A stretch of 64,000 nt of DNA from Shewanella livingstonensis (GCF_003855395.1 NZ_CP034015.1:3172001-3236000); one strand, 5' to 3'; positions 29,838 through 39,802 are shown, counted from the first letter of the stretch. Notes: a model not told the origin generated them from the sequence alone. Numbers and translations: made by a program.

Positions 29838-29874
29838 CGCTAATTTAGGGGCTCATCCAGCCCCGTAATGTATT

Positions 29875-29899
29875 AAGCCATGCTAAGCATGGCTTTTTT
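29875..29899 (+). terminator. Rho-independent terminator of rne
   Basis: A nine-base perfect stem (AAGCCATGC with GCATGGCTT) followed by a T run, 38 bases after the rne stop. A smaller GGGGCT/AGCCCC hairpin precedes it. Confidence 0.88.
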
Positions 29900-30031
29900 A
29901 TTGACCAAATTAATCAAAAACACCTCTGCGGATTGCATTATTATCTTAATATTGTCACTTTCAACCTGCGAGGAGTTTTTATTAATATCATCACTATTAT
30001 TGATTAACTTACCAATGAAAACAGAGGTTAA

Positions 30032-31586
30032 ATATTCGATCTTATTCGCCATAAAACAAGCAGTAGCAAAGCCGATATTTTATCGGGATTAACCGTGGCA
30101 CTAGCCCTAATACCTGAAGCTGTGGCCTTTGTATTTGTCGCTCATGTTGAACCTATGGTCGGACTCTATGCCGCCTTCATTATGGGATTAATCACCGCAT
30201 TAATTGGTGGTCGACCTGGCATAATTTCTGGCGCTACTGGTGCAATGGCTGTGGTCATGGTATCGCTGGTGATTGAACACGGAGTGCAATACTTATTTGC
30301 CGCCGTCGTATTAGCAGGACTGATTCAAATTTTAGCGGGTGTGTGTAAACTCGGAAAATTCATCCGTATTGTGCCTTATCCAGTCATGATTGGTTTTGTA
30401 AACGGTTTAGCTATTGTCATTTTCTTAGCACAACTGGGACAATTTAAAGTCAAAGATGCTGCAGGTAATATGATTTGGATGGCTCAGGAACCATTGATAA
30501 TAATGCTAAAGTTAGTGGTATTAACCATGGCTATCATTCATTTTTTACCCAAAATCACTACAGCGGTGCCTTCATCATTAGTGGCTATTTTAGCTGTAAC
30601 AGCGATTGCAGTTGGTTTTAACTTAGACACAAGTAATCTGTTAGATTTTCTAAAAACGATGAGTGGCAATGAAGCCGCGACTATTGCGTAACTTACCTTC
30701 TTTTTCAATTCCTAGTGTGCCATTTAACTTTGAAACTTTTTACATCATTTTACCTTATGCCTGTATTTTAGCGGCTGTAGGATTAATTGAGTCATTACTA
30801 ACACTGACAGTAATTGACGAAATGACCAATACTCGAGGTCAAAGTAACAAAGAATGTGTTGGCCAAGGTGTGGGTAATATAACCAGTGGTTTCTTTGGCG
30901 CCATGGGTGGTTGTGCGATGATTGGCCAATCAATGATCAACATCAACTCAGGCGGTCGTGGCCGATTATCAGGTATTACAGCTGCATTAGCGTTACTGGC
31001 ATTTATTTTGTTTGGTTCTGCATTTATCGAAATTATCCCGCTGGCAGCATTAGTTGGCGTTATGTTTATTGTGGATGTGAGTACTTTTGAATGGTCCAGT
31101 TTCAAATTTATGAACAAAGTGCCTAAGTATGATGTATTTGTGATTGTATTAGTCACGGCGGTTAACGTGTTTACCGATCTTGCCTTTGCAGTATTTGTCG
31201 GTGTAATTGTCTCTGCCTTAGTGTTTGCATGGGAACATGCCAAGCACATCAATGTTGAGATAACTGAAGATGAAAATGGCTGGAAAGTATATCGTCTAAA
31301 TGGACCATTGTTCTTTGGTTCTGTAGCAAACTTTCTTGAACTATTTGATGCTTAAAAAGATAATCAAGATGTAATTATTGATTTTCAAAATTCTCGCGTG
31401 GCAGATCATTCAGCATTAGAAGCTATCGATACCTTAGCTGAACGTTATGTTGCTGCAGGAAAGCGTTTACATTTGCGTCATTTAAGCCAAGATTGTAAAG
31501 CGCTACTGCATAAAGCACGGGACTTGGTTGAAGTTAACCTTATAGAAGATCCGCACTTTAAAGTGGCTGACGATAAATTAGATTAA
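30032..31586 (+). pseudogene. Decayed SulP-family anion transporter
   Basis: Joined across lesions, the reading gives a SulP/SLC26 transporter with a C-terminal STAS domain: [16 protein letters not shown] and [12 protein letters not shown] near the start, [21 protein letters not shown] in the middle, [17 protein letters not shown] in STAS. Three separate lesions are seen. The apparent start is ATA (30032) after a GAGG site, preceded by a stop. A single G is missing near 30689, where ATIA should continue GNLPSF in the next frame. A TAA interrupts the frame at 31353-31355 after FLELFDA. The pieces otherwise align in order, so the loss looks recent. A truncated protein is possible but unlikely to transport. 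Confidence 0.88.
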
Positions 31587-31608
31587 AATAAAGTACTAAT
31601 CGTAAGAT

Positions 31609-31645
31609 AAAAAAAAGGGGGACTGAATATTCAGCCCCCCTTTTT
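31609..31645. terminator. Bidirectional terminator between sulP remnant and msrBA
   Basis: An A-rich run, GGGGG, an inner palindrome CTGAATATTCAG, CCCCCC and T5 form a long hairpin that can terminate the converging transcripts from both sides. Confidence 0.85.
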
Positions 31646-31687
31646 CATTCGTTTCCTGCGTCCAAAAAGCAGCACGGATCAATTGGT

Positions 31688-32605
31688 TTACTGTTTGCGC
31701 TTATCTGCAAACTTACTCATAACTTTATCAAATTTAGGCTTTACCACTAATTGGCAATAAGGTTGTTCACCGTGCTTTGCAAAGTAGTCATCATGATAGT
31801 TTTCAGCAGGATAAAATGTGTCAAACGCACTGATCTCGGTCACTATCGGCCTAGACCAAAGTTGTTGTTTAGTTAACGCGTTAATAAATCGGTTTGCAGC
31901 ATCTACTTGTTCACTGTTATGAGCAAAAATAGCTGAACGATACTGTGGCCCTTTATCATTGCCCTGTTGATTAAGTGTGGTCGGGTCATGGCTTTCAAAT
32001 AGTACACTCAGTAAGGTGTCAAATTGAATAACCGCAGGGTCAAATTCAATATGAACCACTTCTGCATGAGCTGTTTTACCAGAACACACCGCATCATAAT
32101 TGGCATCTTTAGCATCACCACCACAATAACCTGACTTAACACTCTGCACGCCGTTAAGCTGAGCAAAAATAGCTTCAACACACCAAAAGCAACCGGCACC
32201 AAAGGTTGCTTTTTCGTAGGTAGGCACAGCCAAATTTGATTGAGTTAACTCATCAATGGCTTTAAAAATCATTGATACTGAATTGACACAATGACGAATA
32301 TTATTATCGGTTAAATGCTCGCCCTCAAACACATGACCTAAATGACCACCACATTGTGAACAGGTAATTTCAGTTCGATGGCCATCAGCGTCAAGAGTAT
32401 GTTTTACAGCACCGTTAATTTCGTCATCAAATGCTGGCCAGCCACAATGTGCGTTAAATTTATATTCACTTTTATAAAGGGGGGCATGGCATTTTTTACA
32501 CAAATACACACCCTGTGCATCATGATCGACAAATTCGCCACTAAAAGGACGCTCGGTGCCCTTTTGCTCGATCACATACTGTTCAAATTCGGTTAAATTA
32601 TTCAT
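31688..32605 (-). CDS. msrBA: MsrB-MsrA fusion, bifunctional methionine sulfoxide reductase
   Basis: About 305 residues from the ATG at 32605 (MNNLTEFEQYV); upstream in-frame codons lack a good site. The MsrB domain comes first: zinc CxxC pairs in CKKCHAPLY and CSQCGGHLGH, CGWPAF, and catalytic Cys in RHCVNSVSM. The MsrA domain follows (about 150-290) with GAGCFWCVEAIF as active site and YHDDYFAKHG. It repairs both epimers of methionine sulfoxide. B-then-A order is the less common fusion order. There is no signal peptide, so it acts in the cytoplasm. Confidence 0.93.
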   Translation of the reverse strand: MNNLTEFEQYVIEQKGTERPFSGEFVDHDAQGVYLCKKCHAPLYKSEYKFNAHCGWPAFDDEINGAVKHTLDADGHRTEITCSQCGGHLGHVFEGEHLTDNNIRHCVNSVSMIFKAIDELTQSNLAVPTYEKATFGAGCFWCVEAIFAQLNGVQSVKSGYCGGDAKDANYDAVCSGKTAHAEVVHIEFDPAVIQFDTLLSVLFESHDPTTLNQQGNDKGPQYRSAIFAHNSEQVDAANRFINALTKQQLWSRPIVTEISAFDTFYPAENYHDDYFAKHGEQPYCQLVVKPKFDKVMSKFADKRKQ

Positions 32606-32770
32606 GGTCAGATCTCGTTGAGTTTGTTTGCCACAGTCTATTAATAATGAATACGAGCAATCAATCATTTCAGCTCAAATCAAAATTGAGTGATATTACG
32701 CAAATAATTGCGGCAGAGTGTGACTAAGGTTACCATTACGGTGGGTCAACACACTAATAAGAAATACATA

Positions 32771-33610
32771 ATGAAACTGAATACTATTGATTACCTAGCA
32801 CCAGATAGCGCCGAGCGCTTTGTTGAATCACTGCGTGAAACAGGCTTTGGGGTATTAACTAACCACCCTATTCAAAAGCAGCTTGTTGAAGATATTTATA
32901 ATGAGTGGTACAGATTTTTTCAATCAGAACAGAAAAATGATTTTTTGTTTAAATCTGAAACACATGATGGCTTCTTTCCCGCATCAATTTCTGAAACGGC
33001 CAAAGGCAATAACGTAAAAGATATCAAAGAATATTATCACGTATACCCTTGGGGACGCATTCCTGAGTCGTTAAAAGCAAATATTCTTGCCTACTACGAA
33101 CACGCTAATGCGTTAGCATCTGAACTACTGAGCTGGATAGAACAATATACGCCAGCAGAGGTTGCTGCAAAATATAGCATTCCACTACCAGACATGATTG
33201 CCCAAAGCCAAAAAACCTTATTACGCATCCTTCATTACCCTCCAGTGAAGGGCGATGAGGAAATAGGCGCAATCCGCGCTGCTGCACATGAAGACATAAA
33301 CTTAATTACCTTGTTACCAGCAGCCAATGAGCCAGGCTTACAAGTCCTCACTAAAGAAGGTGATTGGATTGATGTTCCAAGTGATTTTGGTAGCATTATT
33401 ATTAATATCGGCGACATGTTACAAGAGGCATCTGGTGGCTATTTCCCTTCAACATCACACCGGGTAATCAACCCTGAAGGGACAGACAAAACTAAATCGC
33501 GCATCTCATTGCCGCTGTTTTTGCATCCTAATCCACAGGTTGTATTATCAGAGCGTTATACTGCGGACAGTTATTTAATGGAAAGATTACGTGAATTAGG
33601 AGTAATTTAA
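32771..33610 (+). CDS. 2-oxoglutarate/Fe(II)-dependent oxygenase, isopenicillin-N-synthase-like family
   Basis: 279 residues from the ATG at 32771 (MKLNTIDYLAPDSAERF). The Fe(II) triad is visible as H-x-D in AAHEDINLITLL (about 174-176) and His in STSHRVINP (about 230), with Arg and Ser of the 2OG-binding RISLPLF shortly after. The N-terminal region matches the DIOX_N cap (GFGVLTNHPI). Substrate is unknown; family members oxidise small molecules. It is a single gene with its own terminator, convergent with nothing and divergent from msrBA. Confidence 0.88.
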   Translation: MKLNTIDYLAPDSAERFVESLRETGFGVLTNHPIQKQLVEDIYNEWYRFFQSEQKNDFLFKSETHDGFFPASISETAKGNNVKDIKEYYHVYPWGRIPESLKANILAYYEHANALASELLSWIEQYTPAEVAAKYSIPLPDMIAQSQKTLLRILHYPPVKGDEEIGAIRAAAHEDINLITLLPAANEPGLQVLTKEGDWIDVPSDFGSIIINIGDMLQEASGGYFPSTSHRVINPEGTDKTKSRISLPLFLHPNPQVVLSERYTADSYLMERLRELGVI

Positions 33611-33640
33611 GCGCTAATACTTCATTTGCAATAATTCTAG

Positions 33641-33661
33641 GCGCCTTCGGGCGCTTTTTTT
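33641..33661 (+). terminator. Rho-independent terminator of the 2OG oxygenase gene
   Basis: GCGCC TTCG GGCGC followed by seven Ts, 30 bases past the stop codon; a stable UUCG-type loop. Confidence 0.9.
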
Positions 33662-33739
33662 ATGCATTTAATCCACTTACGAGGTAGAATATCACTTTTG
33701 TATCTATTGTATTTATTCTCCGATTTATAAGGCAACATC

Positions 33740-34681
33740 ATGGCAATTCAGTGGTATCCAGGACACATGCACAAAGCACGTAAAGAGATCGAGGAGGCAA
33801 TGCCTCAAGTGGATCTCGTTATTGAAGTGCTCGATGCACGTATTCCATACAGCAGTGAAAATCCGATGGTGTCGCAACTTCGTGGTAATAAACCTTGTAT
33901 TAAATTGCTTAATAAATCTGATTTAGCGGATCCTGAAATTACAGCCCAATGGATTGAATACCTCGAACGTGAACAAGGCGTTCAGGCATCAGCAATCACA
34001 AGTTTACAACCCAGTATGGTAAAAAGTATTCCTGATCTTTGCCGTAAATTGGTGCCACACCGTGACATAATGGAAAAAGACATCCGTACGATGATCATGG
34101 GCATTCCTAACGTGGGTAAATCTACAATTATTAATACCTTAGCGGGTCGCACTATAGCTAAAACAGGTAATGAACCTGCAGTAACAAGACGTCAGCAGCG
34201 TATTAACTTACGCAACGGAATCGTATTGTCAGATACGCCGGGGATCTTATGGCCAAAAGTGGACAACGAAGCCAGTAGCTATCGCCTTGCGGTCACCGGT
34301 GCTATTAAAGATACTGCTATGGAATACGAAGATGTGGCCATGTTTGCTGCAGGTTATTTTCTTAAAGCCTACCCGAATGAAATTTGCGAGCGTTACAAGC
34401 TTAAATCACTGCCTGACAGTGATATTGAATTACTTGAAGCCATTAGCCGTTCTCGTGGAGCTCTTCGCCCTGGTGCACGAGTTGATTACCATAAAGTCTC
34501 TGAACTATTACTACATGAATACCGCTCAGGAAAAATCGGACTATTAAGCCTTGAAACCCCTGCGATGGCTGAAGTAGAAAAAGAAGAAGTTGCACGTAAG
34601 CTAGCAGAGAAAGAGCTTATTAAACAGCAGAAAATAGAGCAAGAAAAACTTAAACGCTCCGGTAAACGTTATAACGATTAA
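33740..34681 (+). CDS. ylqF: Ribosome biogenesis GTPase, YlqF/RbgA family
   Basis: 313 residues with a circularly permuted GTPase order: NKSDLAD (G4) near residue 59, then GIPNVGKSTIIN (G1) near 121, then DTPGILWP (G3) near 169. The start MAIQWYPGHMHKA is diagnostic of YlqF/RbgA. A helical C-terminal domain rich in Glu and Lys follows. In Bacillus the homologue assembles the 50S subunit; in gammaproteobacteria the function is presumed similar. A good ribosome site lies just ahead. Confidence 0.93.
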   Translation: MAIQWYPGHMHKARKEIEEAMPQVDLVIEVLDARIPYSSENPMVSQLRGNKPCIKLLNKSDLADPEITAQWIEYLEREQGVQASAITSLQPSMVKSIPDLCRKLVPHRDIMEKDIRTMIMGIPNVGKSTIINTLAGRTIAKTGNEPAVTRRQQRINLRNGIVLSDTPGILWPKVDNEASSYRLAVTGAIKDTAMEYEDVAMFAAGYFLKAYPNEICERYKLKSLPDSDIELLEAISRSRGALRPGARVDYHKVSELLLHEYRSGKIGLLSLETPAMAEVEKEEVARKLAEKELIKQQKIEQEKLKRSGKRYND

Positions 34682-34755
34682 GCAAAAGCATCGGCTAGGT
34701 TGTTAATATAAAGGCGACCTAGTCATTTATAACCGTTTTGGTTAAGTAATATATT

Positions 34756-35240
34756 TCAACGTGAAGCAAGCTTGGCCACCAGCGTATTTAAACTGGCCTC
34801 AAGTAAATCGATAACCGTCTCAAATCTACTGTCACCACCGTAATATAGATCGGGTACGTCTTCAATTACCGATTAACTAAAGCGTCACATTACCTGTAAT
34901 TTATAGCGTAAATGGGCAGGACACCGTTCGGTCAACGCAGTAAAATGAGCCAAATCTGCCGTCAGAATCAAATCAAAGCGTTCAAAATCAACGTTAACCA
35001 CTTGTCGAACCTTCATACCGGTAAAATCAAAAACGCGGTTATTACCTGCAGCAATACTTCGACGATCAGGTGAATGACCCTGATGATAAGCAATGGTACC
35101 AGCGGAATCAATTTCAAGCGCAATACAATGGTGTATATTTGTCGCCTAAAGATGGCTTCTGCAGTAGGCAAACGGCATATATTGCCCATGCAGACAAACA
35201 GTACAGAGCAAACATTTAAAAGATATTTATCATCCATCAT
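34756..35240 (-). pseudogene. Decayed low-molecular-weight protein tyrosine phosphatase
   Basis: The first frame gives VLFVCMGNICRLPTAEAIFRRQ, a clear LMW-PTP P-loop in which the usual Ser after Arg is Leu. The frame is then lost near 35130. In another frame the protein continues with the family sequence DSAGTIAYHQGHSPDRRS, then DFERFDLILTAD, and the acid-loop region EDVPDLYYGGDSRFETVIDLL, but with two in-frame stops (TGA and TAA, about 34875-34890). So there are at least four defects: a changed P-loop residue, a frameshift and two stops. It is not functional as a phosphatase. Confidence 0.85.
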
Positions 35241-35384
35241 TACTCGCCATTATCACCCGTTTTAACTCATCACTGGCGCAGGGACTTATATCTTAACGCT
35301 GTTATCATTACAGAGCCTTGTTCATTTGAACTTTACATTAACTCGCAGTTCAACATGTCACAGAGTTAAATAGAGATGACAAAA

Positions 35385-36233
35385 TTACTGTGATGGCCTT
35401 TCTCGTAAAAAGGTAGCAAATCTTGGCGTGCCTTTTTGAGTAAAGCCTAAATATTGATAAGTAATGATCGAACCGATTAACGGCGGATTTTCTCGTTGCT
35501 TATCACTTAAACCACTGCCAACATTGAACACAATTCCGGCGGGTGTTTTTACCACCAAAGCGCCGAGCATACCTCGATATTTACCTTTTCCTTGAGTATG
35601 GCCAACCACCACTGCTTCGGCATCATATTTAGGCTTTAATTTAACAATATACTCACTGCGCCCAACAGTATATTGCGCTTGCTTAAAATGTAACATCAAC
35701 CCTTCCCCGCCAGCATTAACGACATCATCAAGTTGGTTAAACAGTGCTTCTGTTGACGCCACCGTTTGCTGTTTTATTACTTGTAGATGAGTAGAATTAG
35801 TTTGTTGTACTAATATTTTCATCGCTAAATAACGCTCAACAAACGTACCTGGATGTTGAGGTAAGTCAAATATCATGAACGTTACGTGCTGCCATTCTTC
35901 GTCGGGTACTTGCTGACGCCTGACCAATGCTGAAACTTGCTCAAAACGATTATGCCCCAACCAAATTTCGCCATCGATGGCAACATTAGGAAACCCTAAG
36001 GTAAATGATGCGGGCAAAGCTACTTTTCGGCCACTGCGAGTTAACATAGTACTGCCATCCCAATAGCCTCGAACGCCATCTAGCTTTTCACTGACTAAAT
36101 ACTCAGCCACTGCTATATCAGCTTGATACTTGGTCGCTAACTGAATGGGGGGTTTAGATAACACCTCGCTATATGTAGTATGACAATAGAGTATAAAAAT
36201 GATCGAAAATAACAGAGCGGCTATCTTATGCAT
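35385..36233 (-). CDS. Secreted ATP-dependent DNA ligase (LigE-like)
   Basis: About 282 residues from the ATG at 36233, six bases after AAGGA; the longer frame to 36302 lacks such a site. A signal peptide covers the first 20 or so residues (MHKIAALLFSIIFILYCHTTYSE). The ligase motif I is SEKLDGVRGYWDG with the AMP-accepting Lys near residue 47; motif III DGEIWLG, motif IV GGEGLMLHF and motif V YIVKLKPKYDAEAVV follow, then a short OB-fold. Such small periplasmic ligases occur in competent proteobacteria and may act in DNA uptake or extracellular DNA repair. The activity is well supported; the role is inferred. Confidence 0.88.
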   Translation of the reverse strand: MHKIAALLFSIIFILYCHTTYSEVLSKPPIQLATKYQADIAVAEYLVSEKLDGVRGYWDGSTMLTRSGRKVALPASFTLGFPNVAIDGEIWLGHNRFEQVSALVRRQQVPDEEWQHVTFMIFDLPQHPGTFVERYLAMKILVQQTNSTHLQVIKQQTVASTEALFNQLDDVVNAGGEGLMLHFKQAQYTVGRSEYIVKLKPKYDAEAVVVGHTQGKGKYRGMLGALVVKTPAGIVFNVGSGLSDKQRENPPLIGSIITYQYLGFTQKGTPRFATFLRERPSQ

Positions 36234-36640
36234 ATGCAATCCTTGCTTTTGATAAAATCCATATAATATGTATTTACTTAGGTTAAATAATATTGCCAAC
36301 AACGAATAAGCGGTGCCGAGTTAAATAACAAGCGTTTTGTTGGTTGTATCAATATTGATACTGTTGTCTAACTAATCATCGGTAAAAAACATAAAGGAGT
36401 GCTCGTTATTATTCGAACAACCTTGAAATAAGCATACTAAAGATTAGTACAAACATAAGAATTATCCACTCAATGCTCTAGCTTACTTTGAGATGCATTA
36501 AAGTATGCTGAGAATATTATTCATCAAAATATAGGGGTGGTTTTTACATACGGTAAATCGTAAGGGTTAAATTACTGCTGGAAGCATATGAACGGAATGT
36601 TACAATCGACGCAAATAACACCCAAAAGATAATTAACATA
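36234..36640. other. Intergenic region between ligase and dgkA
   Basis: About 407 bases, AT rich, holding the two divergent promoters. No gene, repeat or clear operator was seen. Confidence 0.4.
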
Positions 36641-37012
36641 ATGAAACCAGAAAATAATCATGGTCTAAAACGCATTTTTAGGGCTACGGGGTTTTCAATG
36701 AAAGGCCTGATATCAGCATGGAGAGGTGAAGCAGCATTTAGACAAGAAACCGCGCTCGCCTGCCTTATGCTACCCATTGCACTATTGCTCGATATCAGTG
36801 CCATAGAACGCATTTTACTTATTATGACCCTGTTAATTGTGCTCATTGTCGAATTATTGAACTCTGCTATTGAAGCTGTGGTTGATCGCGTTGGTGATGA
36901 GATCCATCCGCTTAGTGGTCAGGCAAAAGATATTGCTTCAGCTGCTGTATTTATCAGTCTAGTAATGTGTGCTGTCACCTGGGGCATCGTTATTTGGCCA
37001 TTACTGTTTTAA
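36641..37012 (+). CDS. dgkA: Diacylglycerol kinase
   Basis: 123 residues with three membrane helices and the DgkA signature ELLNSAIEAVVDRVG (about 76-90), plus the N-terminal WRGEAAFRQETALA. It phosphorylates diacylglycerol to phosphatidate in the inner membrane, recycling lipid from periplasmic glucan synthesis. Length matches E. coli DgkA (122). Confidence 0.95.
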   Translation: MKPENNHGLKRIFRATGFSMKGLISAWRGEAAFRQETALACLMLPIALLLDISAIERILLIMTLLIVLIVELLNSAIEAVVDRVGDEIHPLSGQAKDIASAAVFISLVMCAVTWGIVIWPLLF

Positions 37013-37029
37013 TAACAGCCACGCAAATG

Positions 37030-37884
37030 CTAATCAGTGTGCTTATCGGTAGTTAAAATAGAAATGGCTTGCTCAATATGAGTAAGTCTTTCATTTTCGG
37101 CCCAATAAGCTGCATACACATGCCTATCGATACATTTTGCATCATCAACAGCATATAAGGTGCCATTGTCTAAGTGAGGTTGAATAAGCGCTTCAGGCAA
37201 AAATGCGCAGCCACCATTATTAAGCAGAAAGTCTAATGCCATTCGAGCGGAACTGGTGTGTAATACCGGTAAAGGTAACATAGTGAAATCTTGGGCGTGC
37301 GTCATATTAAAGGCTGTACCCCAATCTACTTTTATATAAGATAAATCAGGCGTTTGAGCAAGCTTGACCCCCTGCTGCTTGGACACTAAGTATAATTTAA
37401 CTTGAGCAAGCTTAACTAATATAACCCCATCAAGCTTTGGCGGATCAAAGGTAATCGCTATATCTAAAGTACGCTCAATTAGTTGGCGAGTCATCACTGA
37501 TGCAGCCAATACATCCGTTCTTAAGGCGACACCTTCCAATCCAAGGTGCAATGGTTGTAAAAATTCTTGTAAAAATGCATCCCAAATATTATCTCCCGTA
37601 GACAAAGCCAACTGAGCACTATGCTGCTGATTTAAAATCATATCTTGTTTTGCCCTTTCCCAAGCATTAAGCACAGCTTCTGCGTGACCCAACATTCTTT
37701 CACCTGCAGCAGTTGGCTGAATGTTGTTACGCAAACGTTCAAACAGCTCTATTCCCAAAATATTTTCTAACTGTTTAATTCTAAAACTGACAGCGCTTCG
37801 TGTGAGATAAAGGTTCTCAGCCGCTTTACCAAAGTGCCGAGTACGAGACACTTCTAAGAATGTTTTTAATAAATCTGTATCCAT
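37030..37884 (-). CDS. hdfR: LysR-family regulator, HdfR type
   Basis: 284 residues. An N-terminal winged helix-turn-helix (TFLEVSRTRHFGKAAENLYLTRSAVSFRIKQLE pattern, residues 8-40) and a C-terminal effector domain. It is divergent from a maoP/yifE gene 108 bases away, exactly as hdfR is in E. coli, which supports the name. HdfR represses flhDC in E. coli; that target is not implied here. Confidence 0.85.
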   Translation of the reverse strand: MDTDLLKTFLEVSRTRHFGKAAENLYLTRSAVSFRIKQLENILGIELFERLRNNIQPTAAGERMLGHAEAVLNAWERAKQDMILNQQHSAQLALSTGDNIWDAFLQEFLQPLHLGLEGVALRTDVLAASVMTRQLIERTLDIAITFDPPKLDGVILVKLAQVKLYLVSKQQGVKLAQTPDLSYIKVDWGTAFNMTHAQDFTMLPLPVLHTSSARMALDFLLNNGGCAFLPEALIQPHLDNGTLYAVDDAKCIDRHVYAAYWAENERLTHIEQAISILTTDKHTD

Positions 37885-37992
37885 AAAAATTATTTACCAT
37901 TAAGGACAAAATATTTTGATTTAAAAATTGATAATACTAGCCAATACTCCAGTTGCAAATCTTTATATCTCATAATCTAGAAGGTATTAGCC

Positions 37993-38418
37993 ATGTCTCA
38001 TCAATCATTTATCAATGCAAAACAAGGTATTGATGCTAACACCAATGGTCACAACAACAGTTTTAAATCGACTAAACGCTTCTATGATGACGCAAATTTC
38101 CCAAAAGGATTTAAGCGTTGTGGTGATTTTACCAATAAGGAAGCAGACTTGCTTGAACAACACGGCCAAGCAATGAAAAACTTAGCCGATGGTTCGCAAT
38201 TACCTTGTAATGTTGACGAGGACCAATTTATTAGCGTTGTACAAGGCACCTTACCAGCAACAACATCAATGGAGTTATTGTGGTCTAAGTATTGTCGTCT
38301 CGCAAAAGGTAAACCATTTTATGCTGTTGTAGGAACCATTCATGCACCAGCTGGCTCTAAAGTTGAAATTGAATTTGACGATGTAGAAGAGTCATCAGAC
38401 AGCGACGAAGCTGAATAA
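37993..38418 (+). CDS. maoP: MaoP/YifE family protein (DUF413)
   Basis: 141 residues with the DUF413 core: KRFYDDANFPKGFKRCGDFT (residues 28-47), LLEQHGQAMKNL and FYAVVGTIHA. The C-terminus is acidic (DDVEESSDSDEAE). E. coli MaoP acts with the maoS site to organise the Ori macrodomain and is divergent from hdfR, as here. Function in this organism is inferred from family and context. Confidence 0.88.
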   Translation: MSHQSFINAKQGIDANTNGHNNSFKSTKRFYDDANFPKGFKRCGDFTNKEADLLEQHGQAMKNLADGSQLPCNVDEDQFISVVQGTLPATTSMELLWSKYCRLAKGKPFYAVVGTIHAPAGSKVEIEFDDVEESSDSDEAE

Positions 38419-38482
38419 ATGGCCTAACCTAGGCAGTTAACGCCGACAAAATCCTGCAACATTTACGCAACAAAATACTAGG

Positions 38483-38510
38483 GTAGAGTTAATATTACGA
38501 CTCTACTTTT
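38483..38510 (+). terminator. Possible terminator downstream of maoP
   Basis: GTAGAGT and ACTCTAC pair around a ten-base loop and are followed by TTTT. The stem is modest. Confidence 0.5.
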
Positions 38511-38874
38511 AGTAACGTTGCTTAATATGTATGTTAAATATCATTTTTTGTCGGCTTATTATCGTCAACTTTCCTTACCTAATAAGCGTTAGACTACCAA
38601 AAGGCTTTTTTATACCTTGTAGTTCAAACTACAACCGAAAACATGATTTAGCACAACAATTCCATACAAATATTTCACATTTAGTAACAAGGTGCTAGTA
38701 TATGTCCTGAGCAGTTTGTCCTATTAATTTAAACTTGATGATTATAGCAACGCATTTTGATACCCGCTTATTTTGGATATCCGCGCTTTATAGATTAGGT
38801 ATTACATTTGACAACAGCATCATATGAAGACGCATATCCTGTGATATAGAAAAAATAATAAATGCGGAGTTTCA
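38511..38874. other. Intergenic region upstream of outer-membrane protein gene
   Basis: About 364 bases, AT rich, without a gene that I can support. It must carry the promoter of the gene at 38875. No repeat was noticed. Confidence 0.4.
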
Positions 38875-39786
38875 ATGATAAGATCTTTTATTTGTATAGT
38901 TTTGTTGATATTCGGTACTCATACTGCTTCAGCAGAGACAAGTCAATCAACTCATAACTCAACTGTTACTGACAGATATACCCTTGATGTTGGCATGTTC
39001 TATGCCAACTCTGATTCAAATTTTATCGCTACAAGCCCTAAAACGGGTGGGACATTCCTCGTTGATTTTGAAGATGAACTTCTCCTTGCTGAAGAGCAAT
39101 ACTTACCCTACTTTGAATTCACTTTCTCATTTAATCAACGCCATAGTATTTATATCGATTGGAAGTCGCTAGATCGTAATGCAGAAACTGATACTGTATC
39201 GGAAGATTTTATTCTTGAAGATATCGACGGCAAAGATTATCTGATTGAAACAGGCGCAAAACTGAACACCGAACTCAATATTGATATTCTTCGCATTGGT
39301 TACGGTTATGACATTTGGCAAGGCACTCATTATGCCGTAGGCGTATCAGTTGGTTTGCACGCCATGTTTATCGAAACAGCGTTTAAAGGCACTATCGGTA
39401 TTTGTGTTCCAGATTCAACCTTAACCAGCCTGTGCAGTAATGCAGTATCAACGCCTGAAGTCGTAGATGAAACGATAACAGCACCGTTACCCGATATTGG
39501 CGTCTATGGATCTTACGAGTTCTATCCAGGCTGGAAATTTGCTGCCCACGCTCAATACTTTGCTATTAAATATGACGATGTTGATGGATCATTAATCGAT
39601 ATCCGCTTAGGTGTCGAAGCTAAGATTTGTGATAACTGGTCATTAAAACTGGCTTACAATTATTATGATGTCGATATTACTATCGAAAAGACACGTAATA
39701 TCGGTAATATTGAACAACGCACCTTTGATTACAATATTAATTACAGCTTTACCGGGCCAATGTTTGCGGTTTCCTACGTGTTTTAA
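38875..39786 (+). CDS. Outer-membrane beta-barrel protein of unknown function
   Basis: 303 residues. A signal peptide ends near SAETS (residue 22). The mature part alternates polar and hydrophobic residues in strands (RYTLDVGMFYANSDSNF, YFEFTFSFNQRHSIYIDW, LRIGYGYDIW, NWSLKLAYNYYDVDI) and ends in an aromatic strand PMFAVSYVF, the usual C-terminal signal for BAM assembly. Two cysteines (GICVPDSTLTSLC) may bridge an outer loop. A GGAG site lies six bases before the ATG. I do not recognise a named family. Confidence 0.75.
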   Translation: MIRSFICIVLLIFGTHTASAETSQSTHNSTVTDRYTLDVGMFYANSDSNFIATSPKTGGTFLVDFEDELLLAEEQYLPYFEFTFSFNQRHSIYIDWKSLDRNAETDTVSEDFILEDIDGKDYLIETGAKLNTELNIDILRIGYGYDIWQGTHYAVGVSVGLHAMFIETAFKGTIGICVPDSTLTSLCSNAVSTPEVVDETITAPLPDIGVYGSYEFYPGWKFAAHAQYFAIKYDDVDGSLIDIRLGVEAKICDNWSLKLAYNYYDVDITIEKTRNIGNIEQRTFDYNINYSFTGPMFAVSYVF

Positions 39787-39802
39787 CATCACATTTATCA
39801 TC

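Noticed and set aside
29880..30092. Plus-strand frame of 70 codons between rne and the SulP remnant
   Set aside because: It starts inside the rne terminator and runs out of frame with the SulP reading; no family features.
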